Shown: positions 1 to 9,460, counted from the first letter of the stretch. The stretch: DNA of 64,000 nucleotides from Porphyrobacter sp. CACIAM 03H1 (GCF_002215495.1 NZ_CP021378.1:2976764-3040763), one strand, 5' to 3'. Numbers and translations: made by a program. Notes: generated from the sequence alone by a model not told the origin.

Positions 1-2
1 GG

Positions 3-2951
3 GCCTATCCGATACCATTGCGCCAGTGGCTGGCCATGCGTCTTGGCAACTTTTCCATTGTCCTTGTGGGCGCATGCCTGATCGCGCAGTTCGCCTTTGT
101 CGTGGTACTTGCAGGCGAGCATCCGGGGCATGTGTCGTCGATGATGGGCCATTCGGCCTTGTGGCTGTTGGCGCTGCACCTTCCCTCTTGCCTCGTCTGG
201 GCGAGCACGCTGGCGTGGGTGGCATGCCGCACGGGGGGAAGCGGGTTCCTGTACGCTGCGGCCGCCATCGGTTGGATCGCCTATCTGGCGGTCGCCAGTT
301 TGATCGGCCTGCCGCTCATCGCGGGAAGCGAAATGGTATTCCCCGGGCTGTGGCAAGCGATGCTGGTCCTCGATCCCTATGGCGCCACCACAATGACAAG
401 CGCCATGCCCCGAAGTGGGTTCCTGCAATCGCGCGAGGTGAATCTGGCGCTGGGCAGGGCCGTGTGGCTGACGATCTGCCTTCTTATGCTCAGAGGGATC
501 CGAGACAGGCCTAACCAGGCCGAGCAAGACACCAAAGCCAGCGGGCCCATAGTCCAGGCCATAAAGTGCATTGGCAAGTTCCGCAGCCGCTGGTTCAACC
601 ACCGTGAATACAGCAGCTTTGCACTTCATTTGCGATACGTCCTGCGCGATCGGATTTTCGTGCTTATGATCGCAGGCTGGTTTGCCATGATCTTTCCTGA
701 AGCATTTGCCGGGCCGGATTACGCCGAAGAATTGTCGCGCGTTCTGCCGGACAGCCGCGATGCGCTCAACCGAGTGATGTGGGATGTGGTGCCTTTCGCA
801 GGGGCACTGCTGCTTCTCTATGTGGCCGACAGGGCCTGCCGGATGTACCCGGCCACGCGGATGCACGAGCTTTACGCGGCCACACCGCATCGACCGGCGC
901 GTCTCATGCTCGTCCAGATCGCAAGCCTGTGGTGCATAGCCGCCATCTTCCTGGCCCTTGCCGGCACGAGCGTAGTCATTGCGCAATGGCTCAAGGGATC
1001 CGCCATTCAGCCCATCGAGTTCGCCCGCCAGCTAGGCTTTACGCTTCCTGTCTGGCTGCTGATGGCCGCAGCCTTCGCGGCCCTGCATGCTCTTGTGCGC
1101 CCGCGGTTTGTGGCAAACCTCGCGTGCCTGCTTCTGGCCGTGCTGGGCTTCACCAGTCTCGCCCCCCGGTTAGGGCTTGAGCACCCGCTCTGGCGCCCGC
1201 TGTTCACCCCGTTAGCCGAGCCGGACCATTACTGGGGGTTCGAAGGGAGCCTGTCCGGACACATCCAATACTTGTTGTTCTGGTTGCCAGCATGCCTTGC
1301 TGTAGTTTGCCTGGCGACGGCCTGGCATCACCGGACCCTTCCGATGCGCCAGCCATCGCGCCGCCGCGTCCTGCGCGAACCTGCGGGACTGCTCGCTGCT
1401 GCATTCTTGGGGTTCGCTGCCTGGCAAGGCACCCTCATCGATCAAAAATTGCGGAATGAAGGTCTGCTGGTCCCGTCGGACGTGCGGATAGCGCAACGTG
1501 CCGATTACGAGCGGCGCTATGCCGCGTGGCTGCAGCGCCCGCAGCCGGAAATCGAACACATCGGCGCCGAGATTGATGTCCGGCAACGCGAAGGTCGGGT
1601 CAGCATCCGCGCGCGGCTTCGCCTCATCAATCGTACCGCTGGCCCGGTTTCCGAGATCCTGGTCGGCCGGAACCCTTTCGATCAGGGCAGCACCGTCAGG
1701 CTTGCGAATGCATCGATCCTTCGCCGGGATGTTGTACTCGGCCAGACGATCTATCGAATGCACCTTCCGCTTGCACCAGGTGACACAGTCGATCTCGACT
1801 TCGAAACGGAGCTGACCCAGTCGGGGCTTGAAGGCGCCTCTTTCCCATTTGTCCTGCGCCCGTCGTTCAGCAGCGTGCCCATCCACGCCATTTTGCCAGT
1901 GGTCGGCTTCAAGCGCGAACTGACGCTCCGTGATCCCGTCACGCGGCAGCAACAGGGCCTCGCTCCGCTCAGGCTGCTCCCCCCGTCGGCATTGCCCTCT
2001 CCGCCTGCCGGTTCGCTTACGCGCGACCTCGTCAGGCTTGACACAATTGTCATGACCGACAGCCAATATCACGTTGTCGCGCAGGGTGATCGCGTCAGCA
2101 GCCGTCAAGGAAAAGGACGCAGCACCTTCCACTATCGGACCGCCGGGCCGATCCGGAACCTTCCGGTGTTCTACGCCGTGCCATGGAAGCCGCAGGTCTG
2201 GACAGCCGGCGCCTTGACGATCGAGACCTATTCGCCCGAGAGCCTCGAAGACGATGATCCCAATCTTCTGGCAATGCGTGACACGCTGGCCTGGCTGGGG
2301 CGTGACATCGCACCCTATCCGGGCAATGCCCTGCGACTTGTCGCCATTCCTGACATTGGGCCAAGCGGCTATGCCTATCCCCAGATCATGGAGATATCGC
2401 ACCGCCTCGGCTTTCGCGCCGAGCCACAACCTGGTGCCGGGTTTAGCCAGGTCTATCGCCGCGCCGCGCATGAGACCGCGCACCAATGGTTCGGACATCT
2501 GCTCGGACACGGAGTCGCCGAGGAACGCGGTTTTCTGGTCGAGTCGCTGGCAAAGTACGCTGAACTTGTGATGATCGAGCGCCGGTATGGCAAACGAGCA
2601 ATGGAGGCGCTGGTCCGGTTTGAACGGGATCGCTATCGGAAGGCGAGACTCGAAGCGGATCAGCCTGTTGCCCCGCTAATCGATGCGGAAGCCAGTGAAG
2701 ACATGTATTCGCGCGCCACGCTTGTGTTCGCCTGCGCCCGGTCAAGGTTTGGCGACAAGCCTCTCATTGACGCGCTCAAGAGTATGGCAGACCGAAGCAA
2801 AGCGACCCGTACGCCTGCCAGGTCCATTGAGTTCACTAGCGCCATCACTGCCAATGTCGTGCCCTCGATGCGCAAGCAGGTCGCCGCGCTCTTCCTATCG
2901 TCTAACCCGCTCGAGGATCAGCTCACCGGTCTTGGTTGTGTATTCGACTGA
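3..2951 (+). CDS. ABC-type permease / M1-family metallopeptidase fusion, 5' end outside window
   Basis: Seen: the reading frame is open to the left edge; the first start-like codon is TTG at 18, so the true start probably lies upstream. The N-terminal half has many hydrophobic segments resembling an ABC-2 permease. The C-terminal part (about residues 480-975, counted from the TTG) is soluble and carries HETAHQWFGH near residue 816, followed by VES, matching the zinc site of M1 peptidases; the glutamate sits 20 residues after the second histidine, the spacing I recall for permease-fused members. Known family: such fusions are about 1,190 aa, so some 200 residues seem to be missing at the window edge. 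Inferred role: a membrane-anchored zinc aminopeptidase of unknown substrate, normally next to an ABC ATPase gene, which would lie to the left. No downstream partner is in the window. Confidence 0.85.
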   Translation, partial: AYPIPLRQWLAMRLGNFSIVLVGACLIAQFAFVVVLAGEHPGHVSSMMGHSALWLLALHLPSCLVWASTLAWVACRTGGSGFLYAAAAIGWIAYLAVASLIGLPLIAGSEMVFPGLWQAMLVLDPYGATTMTSAMPRSGFLQSREVNLALGRAVWLTICLLMLRGIRDRPNQAEQDTKASGPIVQAIKCIGKFRSRWFNHREYSSFALHLRYVLRDRIFVLMIAGWFAMIFPEAFAGPDYAEELSRVLPDSRDALNRVMWDVVPFAGALLLLYVADRACRMYPATRMHELYAATPHRPARLMLVQIASLWCIAAIFLALAGTSVVIAQWLKGSAIQPIEFARQLGFTLPVWLLMAAAFAALHALVRPRFVANLACLLLAVLGFTSLAPRLGLEHPLWRPLFTPLAEPDHYWGFEGSLSGHIQYLLFWLPACLAVVCLATAWHHRTLPMRQPSRRRVLREPAGLLAAAFLGFAAWQGTLIDQKLRNEGLLVPSDVRIAQRADYERRYAAWLQRPQPEIEHIGAEIDVRQREGRVSIRARLRLINRTAGPVSEILVGRNPFDQGSTVRLANASILRRDVVLGQTIYRMHLPLAPGDTVDLDFETELTQSGLEGASFPFVLRPSFSSVPIHAILPVVGFKRELTLRDPVTRQQQGLAPLRLLPPSALPSPPAGSLTRDLVRLDTIVMTDSQYHVVAQGDRVSSRQGKGRSTFHYRTAGPIRNLPVFYAVPWKPQVWTAGALTIETYSPESLEDDDPNLLAMRDTLAWLGRDIAPYPGNALRLVAIPDIGPSGYAYPQIMEISHRLGFRAEPQPGAGFSQVYRRAAHETAHQWFGHLLGHGVAEERGFLVESLAKYAELVMIERRYGKRAMEALVRFERDRYRKARLEADQPVAPLIDAEASEDMYSRATLVFACARSRFGDKPLIDALKSMADRSKATRTPARSIEFTSAITANVVPSMRKQVAALFLSSNPLEDQLTGLGCVFD

Positions 2952-3379
2952 GGCAGATTGGCGTGAGTGCCCGCTCTTCGCCGGGCGTGCGGCGAGGGAC
3001 ACCTATCCTGTGGTTGCATGCCGCTCATAAGAGGTCGAGGCTTCCAATAGGTCAGCAGAAGCGGCGGGTGCCTGCGAGCCGGGCTAGGCGACGAATTTGC
3101 AACCAGCGGGACATACGCAGGCAATGCCGAGTTATCGCCGATGTTGACCACTGATCTGGTCGAGGTGGATGAATAAGCGCAGTGCCATTCGCAGGCTCGG
3201 ACCTCAGACCATCTGTGATGGCCGCAAGCGTGTCGCAAAATGAAGCGGTGACGGGCAATTTACGACGTTAAGTTAAAGCTGCATCGCTTGTGACGGATTG
3301 GGACCTGGGGGGCGAATCCGGCCTGCATGCAGATCAATGATCGTCTGGCTCCAACGGCCTTCGCAGCCCGCCTAAAGCA
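2952..3379. other. 428-bp stretch without a supported gene
   Basis: This lies between the end of the M1-peptidase gene (+) and the end of the LuxR-type gene (-), so both neighbours converge on it. The open frames here have no recognisable domain, no convincing ribosome binding site and unusual composition. No strong terminator hairpin was seen by eye. Confidence 0.5.
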
Positions 3380-4210
3380 TCACGGATGCTCGAAAATGCC
3401 GATCGCACGTGCCTTGGGCGCCACATCATCTCTGCGACTGACGCCGAAGATCCGCAGGAGAGAGGAGACGTGCAGGCGCACGGTGAGATGAGAGATGCCG
3501 AGCGCCCGGGCGATGACCTTGTTGGAGGCCCCTTCGGACAGCAGCGCAAGAACTTCGCTCTGACGAGCGGTAAGCACGATCGGGGCCTTCTCCGCGTGCG
3601 CCGCGAGCCCGCTCGCATTGCCCTTCTGCGCGATAACGAACTCGCCGGCCAGAATCCGGCCAATCGCTGAAATGCACTGTTCGCGTGCCGCACCCTTGTG
3701 AACGAACCCGTCACTGCCCGATTGCATCGCCTGCATGATCAAAGTGATATCGTCATCGGCAGCAAACGTGACGATCGCTGCCCTGCGATGCTGTTTGCGC
3801 AATTGAGATAGAGCAAGGCCGGCCATCATTCCGGGCAAGGCCAGATCGATGAGGAACAGATCAGGGTGAAAGCCCCGTTCGGCCAGACCGGCCAAGTCGG
3901 TCATCGAATCGGCGTGGAAGACCTTCGCACCAGGGCACACACGCTCCACCAACTGCGTAAGGGCATCACGGAACAGCGGCAGCGTCTCGGCTAACGCCAC
4001 AAGCTCCACGTGAAGGCTGTCCGCGCTGTGCGAAGAAGGCTGAGTGCCAGAATCGTGGGTTACGCCTGCAGGATGGAGCGGCAATCCGAAAGACTGCTCC
4101 GGCGTCGACGGGGGGCATGAGCAAAAACCGGCCTCCCGGGCCATGGACGAATACGGCCCCTGATTTCCGTGGCGCCGACCGAGCATCAGTGCCACGACGG
4201 TTTCCGCCAA
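3380..4210 (-). CDS. LuxR/NarL-type response regulator
   Basis: A DNA-binding response regulator. The receiver domain covers roughly residues 67-180, with the likely phospho-acceptor Asp in PDLFLIDLALPG; a C-terminal HTH (about residues 205-265, LTARQSEVLALLSEGASNKVIARALGIS) is a clear LuxR/GerE helix-turn-helix. The first 65 or so residues do not look like a receiver domain, so the real start could be internal, for example the GTG just before ELVALAETLPLF. The 5' end overlaps a 95-aa open frame (4186-4473) that has a strong ribosome binding site, so the two may be co-transcribed. No histidine kinase is adjacent on this strand; the LytS-like kinase at 4680 is divergent and belongs with its own LytTR partner. 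Target genes are unknown. Confidence 0.85.
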   Translation of the reverse strand: MAETVVALMLGRRHGNQGPYSSMAREAGFCSCPPSTPEQSFGLPLHPAGVTHDSGTQPSSHSADSLHVELVALAETLPLFRDALTQLVERVCPGAKVFHADSMTDLAGLAERGFHPDLFLIDLALPGMMAGLALSQLRKQHRRAAIVTFAADDDITLIMQAMQSGSDGFVHKGAAREQCISAIGRILAGEFVIAQKGNASGLAAHAEKAPIVLTARQSEVLALLSEGASNKVIARALGISHLTVRLHVSSLLRIFGVSRRDDVAPKARAIGIFEHP

Positions 4211-4473
4211 GGCCTGATCGGAAGCGCCGGCCCCTTTGCAAGACAGGGATCCGGTCTGGAGCTTACTGCAACGGGGTTGGTCAGAAGATCGATTGCGTCG
4301 AGCGGGCCTATGCCAAGGTCGGGTGCCTGGTCTGACGCCAGGGGGCGTACCAGCGTGAACTTGCTTGGCAATCTGGAACCGGCAAGGCCGAAGTTTCCAG
4401 CCAGCAAATCGGTCCCGTCCAGCGCTTCAACGCCGCCACAACAGGCCTCACCAAGTAGGAGCGACTCCTGCAT
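4186..4473 (-). CDS. Hypothetical 95-aa protein upstream of the LuxR regulator
   Basis: I do not recognise this protein. It is listed because a strong Shine-Dalgarno (GCGGAGGATAA) stands directly before the ATG at 4473 and codon use is plausible for a GC-rich genome. It overlaps the start of the LuxR-type gene by 25 bp in another frame, which would allow translational coupling. The sequence has no signal peptide or transmembrane segment; it contains a Cys-Cys pair near the N-terminus (GEACCGG) and a proline-rich, basic C-terminus. It could be an expressed small gene, a leader, or the frameshifted N-terminus of something longer. Confidence 0.4.
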   Translation of the reverse strand: MQESLLLGEACCGGVEALDGTDLLAGNFGLAGSRLPSKFTLVRPLASDQAPDLGIGPLDAIDLLTNPVAVSSRPDPCLAKGPALPIRPWRKPSWH

Positions 4474-4679
4474 TTATCCTCCGCTTTGCAGCAAGTTCGC
4501 TGCCTGCGGCTTGAGGTCCACGCAACGGCACAGTGATCGATGGCGGCATTGCCGTGACAAACATTCGCCAGCTACCGGCGATTGCAGTTTATCAGCAGAA
4601 CTCCCCCATTCGTCATCTTTGGCTTCCGTTCCGACAGCTCTATGACCAAGGCTCAACGAGGGAGCATCGGGGAAGGCAC

Positions 4680-6161
4680 GTGGAGCAGTTCAGAGATCTG
4701 ACGCGTAGCCGTTTCCTGCTTCTCTCGTTGCCTGTGATATCGGCGGGGCTGATAGTGAGCCTGGCTGATCAATTGGCCGCCGCTGACGTGTCATGGAGCG
4801 CATTCGCCAAACATACCGGCCAAACCGGAGCGCTCCTCTTACCGGCTTTGAGCGCTCATATTGCGGCCTGTCGCTGGCCTCTATGGCCTGCGATATTCAT
4901 CTGGCTGGCCGGCCTACTGGCTTACCCCTCAATTCTCGGCATAGTCGCGCCCAAATTTAACCTCGCGACATGGGAATGGGGCCTGGTGGCGGGATGCAGC
5001 CTCATTTTCCTGGCGCTGCACCCAGATGCGCGAACACGCGGCGACAGATCGACTGCAGCCGGGCCACCGATACTTCGGGTGCCGATCACGCTCGACGGCA
5101 CGATCGGCATCTTGCTGATCTTGTGGGTGCTGATCTGCACCTCACTTTTTGCATCTACCCCAGACGCTGTGCGCAACCAGCCGCTGGACACCTGGTTTGA
5201 CGGGCAGCGTATCCTGTCCGAACCTGGCGAGACCTTGTGGTATATGACGCAGCTCACTGTAATGGCTGGCGTCTTGTTCGGATGGTACTGGGTGTGCCGC
5301 TACATTATGGTGCAGCGTGTGCTGCGGCAGCTGGGTATTGTGCCCTTTGCGTTTGCACTGGTCGGATGTGTGGTCTTGGCTACGCCATTGGCAGCCACCA
5401 TTGGCATCGCTATGCCACTTAACATCCCAGAATGGACGTTAACCCCGTCCGAAAGCCACAATCCCTTCGATCCGATCAACTACCGGTTCACCATTTGGCT
5501 GACGGCCATCCTGATCCCGGTTCTGTTGATAGTCGAGCGGCTGCAGGCCGAACAGACTCAAGCCAGCGCCAGGCATGAGACGGTACGGGCCGAACTCTAC
5601 TTGCTGCAGCAGCAGATCAATCCGCACTTCCTGTTCAACACCCTCAACACTCTTTATGCGCTGTGCCTCAGAAACCGGACCGAGAGCGCAAGCGCCGTCG
5701 TCAAGCTGTCCGATCTGTTGCGCTATGTGGTTTATCGCGGCCAGGCCAAATGCGTCGGGCTCGACGAGGAGATCGCCTATATCACGAACTACCTCGATTT
5801 GCAGCAACTGCGGTTCGGGCACCGCTGCACCTTGCAAACCAGCTGGCCTCTTTCACGGGACAGGCTCGGCCTGCCGCCGCTGCTACTCATCATGCTCGTC
5901 GAAAACGCCTTCAAGCACGGGGTGGAGCCGCTCGATGGACCATGTACGGTGCAAATCAGAGCGGAAGTTCGGGGACGGACACTCTGTTTCGAGTGCATCA
6001 ATTCTCTTCGGAGTGAACCTCAGGACAGCGCGCCGGGCACAGGCCTTGCAAACTTGCGTCGACGGCTGGAACTGCTCTGTGGTCCTGACTTCGAACTTAG
6101 CAGCGGACCGGATCAGGGGGAATGGCGCGCGCGGCTTCAACTGGAGCTGGTTCTGTGTTGA
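4680..6161 (+). CDS. LytS/YehU-type sensor histidine kinase
   Basis: A membrane-bound sensor kinase. From the chosen GTG start (4680, preceded by a GGGGAAG-like ribosome binding site) the protein has about six hydrophobic segments, then a short linker helix and the His-kinase box QQQINPHFLFNTLNTLYAL, the signature of the His_kinase (LytS/YehU) family, with His in NPHF as the phosphorylation site. A C-terminal ATPase region includes LIMLVENAFKHGVEPL (N box) and GTGLANLRRRLELL (G box). An in-frame GTG at 4533 would add 49 residues with no membrane character, so I prefer 4680. The stop codon overlaps the start of the LytTR regulator, indicating a translationally coupled two-component operon. The input signal is not evident; there is no PAS or GAF domain. 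Confidence 0.87.
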   Translation: MEQFRDLTRSRFLLLSLPVISAGLIVSLADQLAAADVSWSAFAKHTGQTGALLLPALSAHIAACRWPLWPAIFIWLAGLLAYPSILGIVAPKFNLATWEWGLVAGCSLIFLALHPDARTRGDRSTAAGPPILRVPITLDGTIGILLILWVLICTSLFASTPDAVRNQPLDTWFDGQRILSEPGETLWYMTQLTVMAGVLFGWYWVCRYIMVQRVLRQLGIVPFAFALVGCVVLATPLAATIGIAMPLNIPEWTLTPSESHNPFDPINYRFTIWLTAILIPVLLIVERLQAEQTQASARHETVRAELYLLQQQINPHFLFNTLNTLYALCLRNRTESASAVVKLSDLLRYVVYRGQAKCVGLDEEIAYITNYLDLQQLRFGHRCTLQTSWPLSRDRLGLPPLLLIMLVENAFKHGVEPLDGPCTVQIRAEVRGRTLCFECINSLRSEPQDSAPGTGLANLRRRLELLCGPDFELSSGPDQGEWRARLQLELVLC

Positions 6162-6856
6162 AGGTGCTGATCGTCGACGATGAGCCGCTAGCGCACGATG
6201 TGCTGGCGCACCTATGCGAGCGCGAAGGCGATATCGAGATCGTTGCGCATTGCCTGAATGCCTCCGAAGCCCTCACCCAGTTGGAGAAGCAGACGGTCGA
6301 CCTGATGCTTCTGGATATCCGCATGCCGGTCTTTGGCGGACTCGACCTGTTGCGCGGCGTCCACAATCCACCTCTTACGATTATTGTCAGCGCGCATCAG
6401 GAGCACGCCTATGAAGGTTTCGAACTTGACGTGATTGACTACCTGTTGAAGCCAGTGAGTTCTGCTCGGTTCGCCGAGGCTATTGCCAAGGTCCGTCGCA
6501 GGCGTATCCTCACTAACCCGGACGCATGCGAAGAACCAAAAGAGATTGTGCTGAAGGTTGATCGCGCCATGCGGCGTTTCCGCTTCGACGATATCACCTG
6601 CGTCCACGCGCGAGGCAATTATGTGGCGGTTTGTGCCGGTGATCAAACTTTGTTGGCTACCATCACGATGAAAGAGTTGTTGTCGCAGCTTCCAGCGAGG
6701 CATTTCATTCGGGTTCACCGCAGCTGCATCGTCAACCGTCAGCGGATTGTAGAGCAGCGCGCCAGTCAAGTGCTGCTCGACGACGGCCAGGTTGTCCCGA
6801 TCGGGCGATCTTATCGAAAAGCAGGTAAAAACAGCTTTGCTCGGCCTGCAACATAG
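6155..6856 (+). CDS. LytTR-family response regulator (LytR/AlgR type)
   Basis: Receiver plus LytTR DNA-binding regulator, the partner of the LytS-like kinase upstream. The receiver is about residues 1-115 (VLIVDDEPLAHDVL, phospho-acceptor D54 in DLMLLDIRMP, conserved Lys in DYLLKPVSS). The LytTR domain covers about residues 140-230 (CVHARGNYVAV; FIRVHRSCIVN). The start is placed at GTG 6155 (or TTG 6158) because the receiver begins there and it overlaps the kinase stop; an ATG at 6122 would add 11 residues inside the kinase gene. LytTR regulators bind paired imperfect direct repeats; I could not assign a site. The product gene cluster it controls is unknown. Confidence 0.88.
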   Translation: MLKVLIVDDEPLAHDVLAHLCEREGDIEIVAHCLNASEALTQLEKQTVDLMLLDIRMPVFGGLDLLRGVHNPPLTIIVSAHQEHAYEGFELDVIDYLLKPVSSARFAEAIAKVRRRRILTNPDACEEPKEIVLKVDRAMRRFRFDDITCVHARGNYVAVCAGDQTLLATITMKELLSQLPARHFIRVHRSCIVNRQRIVEQRASQVLLDDGQVVPIGRSYRKAGKNSFARPAT

Positions 6857-7072
6857 GTTCGTTTACCTACAACGGCGATCTTTATTGCAACCTAGCCAAC
6901 ACCTTTGCAAACCTACGAGCGGCAGGGTTCAACGTGTAAGGCCAGCATACGCAACGATTTGGAAACCTCTTCGGATCGCGGTTTAATACCGACCTCCTTG
7001 TGCAGCACGCTCTTTTTGGGCTTGCGCGAACGAACCCGCGACTGACCGCGAGCGGCATCAGCTCACTATCGC

Positions 7073-8347
7073 TTACTGAGAGTTCAGTCCATGCGTTGTA
7101 TGGACGAAAAGTAGGCCATCATAGCCATCCTGCAGTCTAAACGCTATTTCGGGTAACTGCGAATAATCAATCGCACGATTGGCGACAGGCTGCAGATTCT
7201 TGAATTTCCGCAGATCCACAAACGCTCGCCTTCTGCCTAGCGCAGCCAAAGCCGTTTCAAGAGCATCGGGTCGCGTTGCCGGAAGTGCCGCAAGGTCGGC
7301 AAAGTTTGCAGCCTGCCCGACGAGAGCTGGAATTATGTCGCGGCTGTACGTGCCTGTGTAAGATATAGTCGCAATCGAATAAACCGCTTTCGGCCCGTAA
7401 TATCGACGCAGTGCCTCGCCGACATAGGTGCGCTCACCAATAGAACGCCTAGTTTCAGACTTTGCTAGCATTTTTATGGTGGGATCATCACTATCGTAGA
7501 ATGACCATTTGTCCGTCAACCCGTGATTGTTGTGAAGCCACACGATGATCTTGCGGTCGGGATAAAGTTTTTCTGCAAGCCAGATGAGGTTGTCCGCCAT
7601 TCCCGGATCGCGGTATTCGCCCGAGAGGTTGCGTTTAAGGCTTTCCGCGACCTGTCGCCAGAACAGTGTCGCTTCGTCTTCCCCTCTAAGGTTTGCAGCC
7701 AGCGTATCGACGTGCTTGACCAGATCAGAGAATGCATCCTCCGTGACCGGCGGTTTCTCATGTGGATGCAGCAACCGGCGCAGCGTGCTGCCAGCATTTG
7801 CGGCCTCCTGAGGATCGCTTTCAGGAAGCCTGCTCAGTTGCTCGACCAACTCTTGCGGAAGCAATTCGCGGCTCCATTTACCAACAAGTTTAGTGTCCAT
7901 TCCTGCAAGATCTATTCGGTGCCCATTCCTACGCCGCTCATCGACGAAGGACCAGAGATTTTCAGCGGCCTTTGATTGACTCCAGAAAGAATAAACATTC
8001 TCATCTGCGTAAGATTTTAAGCCGCCTCCATTGACTACCACCTGCCATCCGCGATGCATCGCAAAGAAATCAGCTTCGAACACGATCACATCAAAATCAT
8101 GCCTGGTCGACAGGTAACGAACGATGTCAGAGCGCAAGGCTATCGCTCCTCCATCGCCGTGCCAGGGTTCGCCAAGAAGAACAAAGCGGGCGTTTTGGAC
8201 GGCAGCATCCAACTCCGGGATTGCCTGATCATCGCGAATCTCAACCGAGGCTTCCGCAACAACAGTCGCTGGTGACAAGTACACCTCGGGCGTCGCAGCT
8301 CCCGAAGCAATAAGTGTTGTCAGGCCAATAAGAGGAAGCATTTTCAT
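7073..8347 (-). CDS. Erythromycin-esterase-like exported hydrolase
   Basis: The protein resembles the erythromycin esterase (EreA/EreB-like) family. The N-terminal part contains FVLLGEPWHGDGGAI followed by RSDIVRYLSTRHDFDVIVFEADF, the counterpart of the GE.HG...R..RYL...GF..V.FE motif of that family, including the His that acts as general base. Starting at MKML (8347) gives a signal peptide (MKMLPLIGLTTLIASGAATPE), so the product is probably periplasmic or secreted, unlike cytoplasmic EreA/B; an upstream ATG at 8386 would only add residues before that signal. Family members act on macrolides or on unknown esters; resistance cannot be claimed from sequence. A degraded fragment of a second copy lies beyond the IS5 element at 9356-9460. 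Confidence 0.8.
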   Translation of the reverse strand: MKMLPLIGLTTLIASGAATPEVYLSPATVVAEASVEIRDDQAIPELDAAVQNARFVLLGEPWHGDGGAIALRSDIVRYLSTRHDFDVIVFEADFFAMHRGWQVVVNGGGLKSYADENVYSFWSQSKAAENLWSFVDERRRNGHRIDLAGMDTKLVGKWSRELLPQELVEQLSRLPESDPQEAANAGSTLRRLLHPHEKPPVTEDAFSDLVKHVDTLAANLRGEDEATLFWRQVAESLKRNLSGEYRDPGMADNLIWLAEKLYPDRKIIVWLHNNHGLTDKWSFYDSDDPTIKMLAKSETRRSIGERTYVGEALRRYYGPKAVYSIATISYTGTYSRDIIPALVGQAANFADLAALPATRPDALETALAALGRRRAFVDLRKFKNLQPVANRAIDYSQLPEIAFRLQDGYDGLLFVHTTHGLNSQ

Positions 8348-8489
8348 ACACCCAGAAATAAAAGCGAATTCCGCCTTGTTCCACATCGCGATCGGCCTAG
8401 TGCATCAAATCCTATGACCCGGACGGAAAGCGTAAGGCTCGAGGGAAGCGCGAAGAAGGCGAAGACACCGCGTAACCAAAGTGTTGGTA

Positions 8490-9339
8490 GGCCGTGTTGA
8501 CAAAAGGGATTCCCATTTGGCCCGAGTTCTGATTCAAGACTGCTTTTTGAGGAGCAGTCATGGGTCGTGGAGACTTGTCGGATGCGGAGTGGGAACTGAT
8601 CGGGCCGCTGCTGCCGGCTGAGCGTGGTCGCTGGGCGCGTCCCGCTGGGGATAATCGGCGCTTTCTCAACGACATGCTCCACGTGCTGCGGGTCGGCTGC
8701 CCCTGGCGCGACATGCACGAGCGCTACGGCAAGTGGAACTCGGTCTATGTCCGGTTCCGGCGCTGGGCTGAGCAGGGCGTCTGGGATGCGCTGCTGCAAA
8801 CGCTGGTCGATCTCGGGCTGACCGACTACTGGCAGCACATGATCGACAGCACCAGCGTTCGCGGCCATGTCTCGGCAGCGGGCGGAAAAGGGGGGGCTTG
8901 TACGAACGCTCTTGGTCGATCACGCGGCGGTTTTACGAGCAAGATCCACGCCCGCTGCGACAATCAGGGACTGCCTCTCGGCTTCATCCTGACCGGCGGC
9001 GAGGCCTCCGATTACACCGCTGCTGAGCCGCTGATGGAGATCCCGGTCACTACGCACAAGGCGCTGCTGGCAGACAAAGGCTACGATGGTGATCGCTTCC
9101 GTGAGAGCCTGCTGATCCGGGGCATCCTGCCGATCATCCCGCCCCGTTCGAACCGCAAGGTGCCCGAGCATCCTGACTATCGCCGCTACCGGGATCGCAA
9201 CCGCGTCGAGCGCATGTTCGGCAAGCTCAAGCAGCAGCGTCGGATCGCCACCCGCTACGACAAGACCATCCTCTCCTTCGAGAGCTTCCTCAACCTCGCC
9301 GCCGCCCGCCTATGGCTGAAATCTTTTGTCAACGCGACC
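8490..9339 (+). mobile_element. Complete IS5-family (IS427-group-like) insertion sequence
   Basis: An 850-bp element with a single transposase gene. The terminal inverted repeats are visible: the left end starts GGCCGTGTTGACAAAAG and the right end, read inward on the other strand, starts GGTCGCGTTGACAAAAG. A TA dinucleotide flanks both sides (8488-8489 and 9340-9341), consistent with a short target duplication. Assignment to the IS427 group rests on transposase similarity, size and the TA flanks. The right end abuts a broken erythromycin-esterase-like remnant. Confidence 0.9.
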
Positions 9340-9342
9340 TAA
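8560..9342 (+). CDS. IS5-family transposase, full length
   Basis: A 260-aa DDE transposase. The N-terminal region (LSDAEWELIGPLLP) and the RVGCPWRDMHERYGKWNSVYVRFRRW stretch are typical IS5/IS427 family sequences. Catalytic residues are visible as Asp in HMIDSTSVRGH, Asp in LLADKGYDGD and Glu in RDRNRVERMFGKLKQ, so the enzyme looks intact. A start at ATG 8560 is supported by the GAGGAGCAGTC ribosome binding site; the stop codon uses the first bases beyond the right inverted repeat. No frameshift is needed, unlike IS427-group members that make the transposase by frameshifting. Confidence 0.92.
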   Translation: MGRGDLSDAEWELIGPLLPAERGRWARPAGDNRRFLNDMLHVLRVGCPWRDMHERYGKWNSVYVRFRRWAEQGVWDALLQTLVDLGLTDYWQHMIDSTSVRGHVSAAGGKGGACTNALGRSRGGFTSKIHARCDNQGLPLGFILTGGEASDYTAAEPLMEIPVTTHKALLADKGYDGDRFRESLLIRGILPIIPPRSNRKVPEHPDYRRYRDRNRVERMFGKLKQQRRIATRYDKTILSFESFLNLAAARLWLKSFVNAT

Positions 9343-9355
9343 ATCAATGCCCGGG

Positions 9356-9460
9356 CTAGGTCGTCAGGTAGCGCACGATGTCAGAGTGCAAGTCTATCTC
9401 TCGTCTATCTTCATGCCATGATTCGCCAACACTGGGGGAATGGCCGGTCATTAAGAAACA
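9356..9460 (-). pseudogene. Remnant of a second erythromycin-esterase-like gene
   Basis: On the minus strand this stretch reads VGESWHEDRREIDLHSDIVRYLTT, which aligns with GEPWHGDGGAIALRSDIVRYLST of the intact gene at 7073-8347. The DNA also aligns: 9364-9431 matches 8112-8178 closely. Only the region around the catalytic motif survives; it then runs into the right end of the IS5 element. No signal peptide or C-terminal part is present, so it is a dead fragment, most likely of a tandem copy truncated by the insertion. Confidence 0.7.

Noticed and set aside
1212..2510. 432-aa open frame on the minus strand
   Set aside because: Lies entirely inside the M1-peptidase gene, lacks a ribosome binding site and recognisable features; an antisense shadow of a GC-rich gene.
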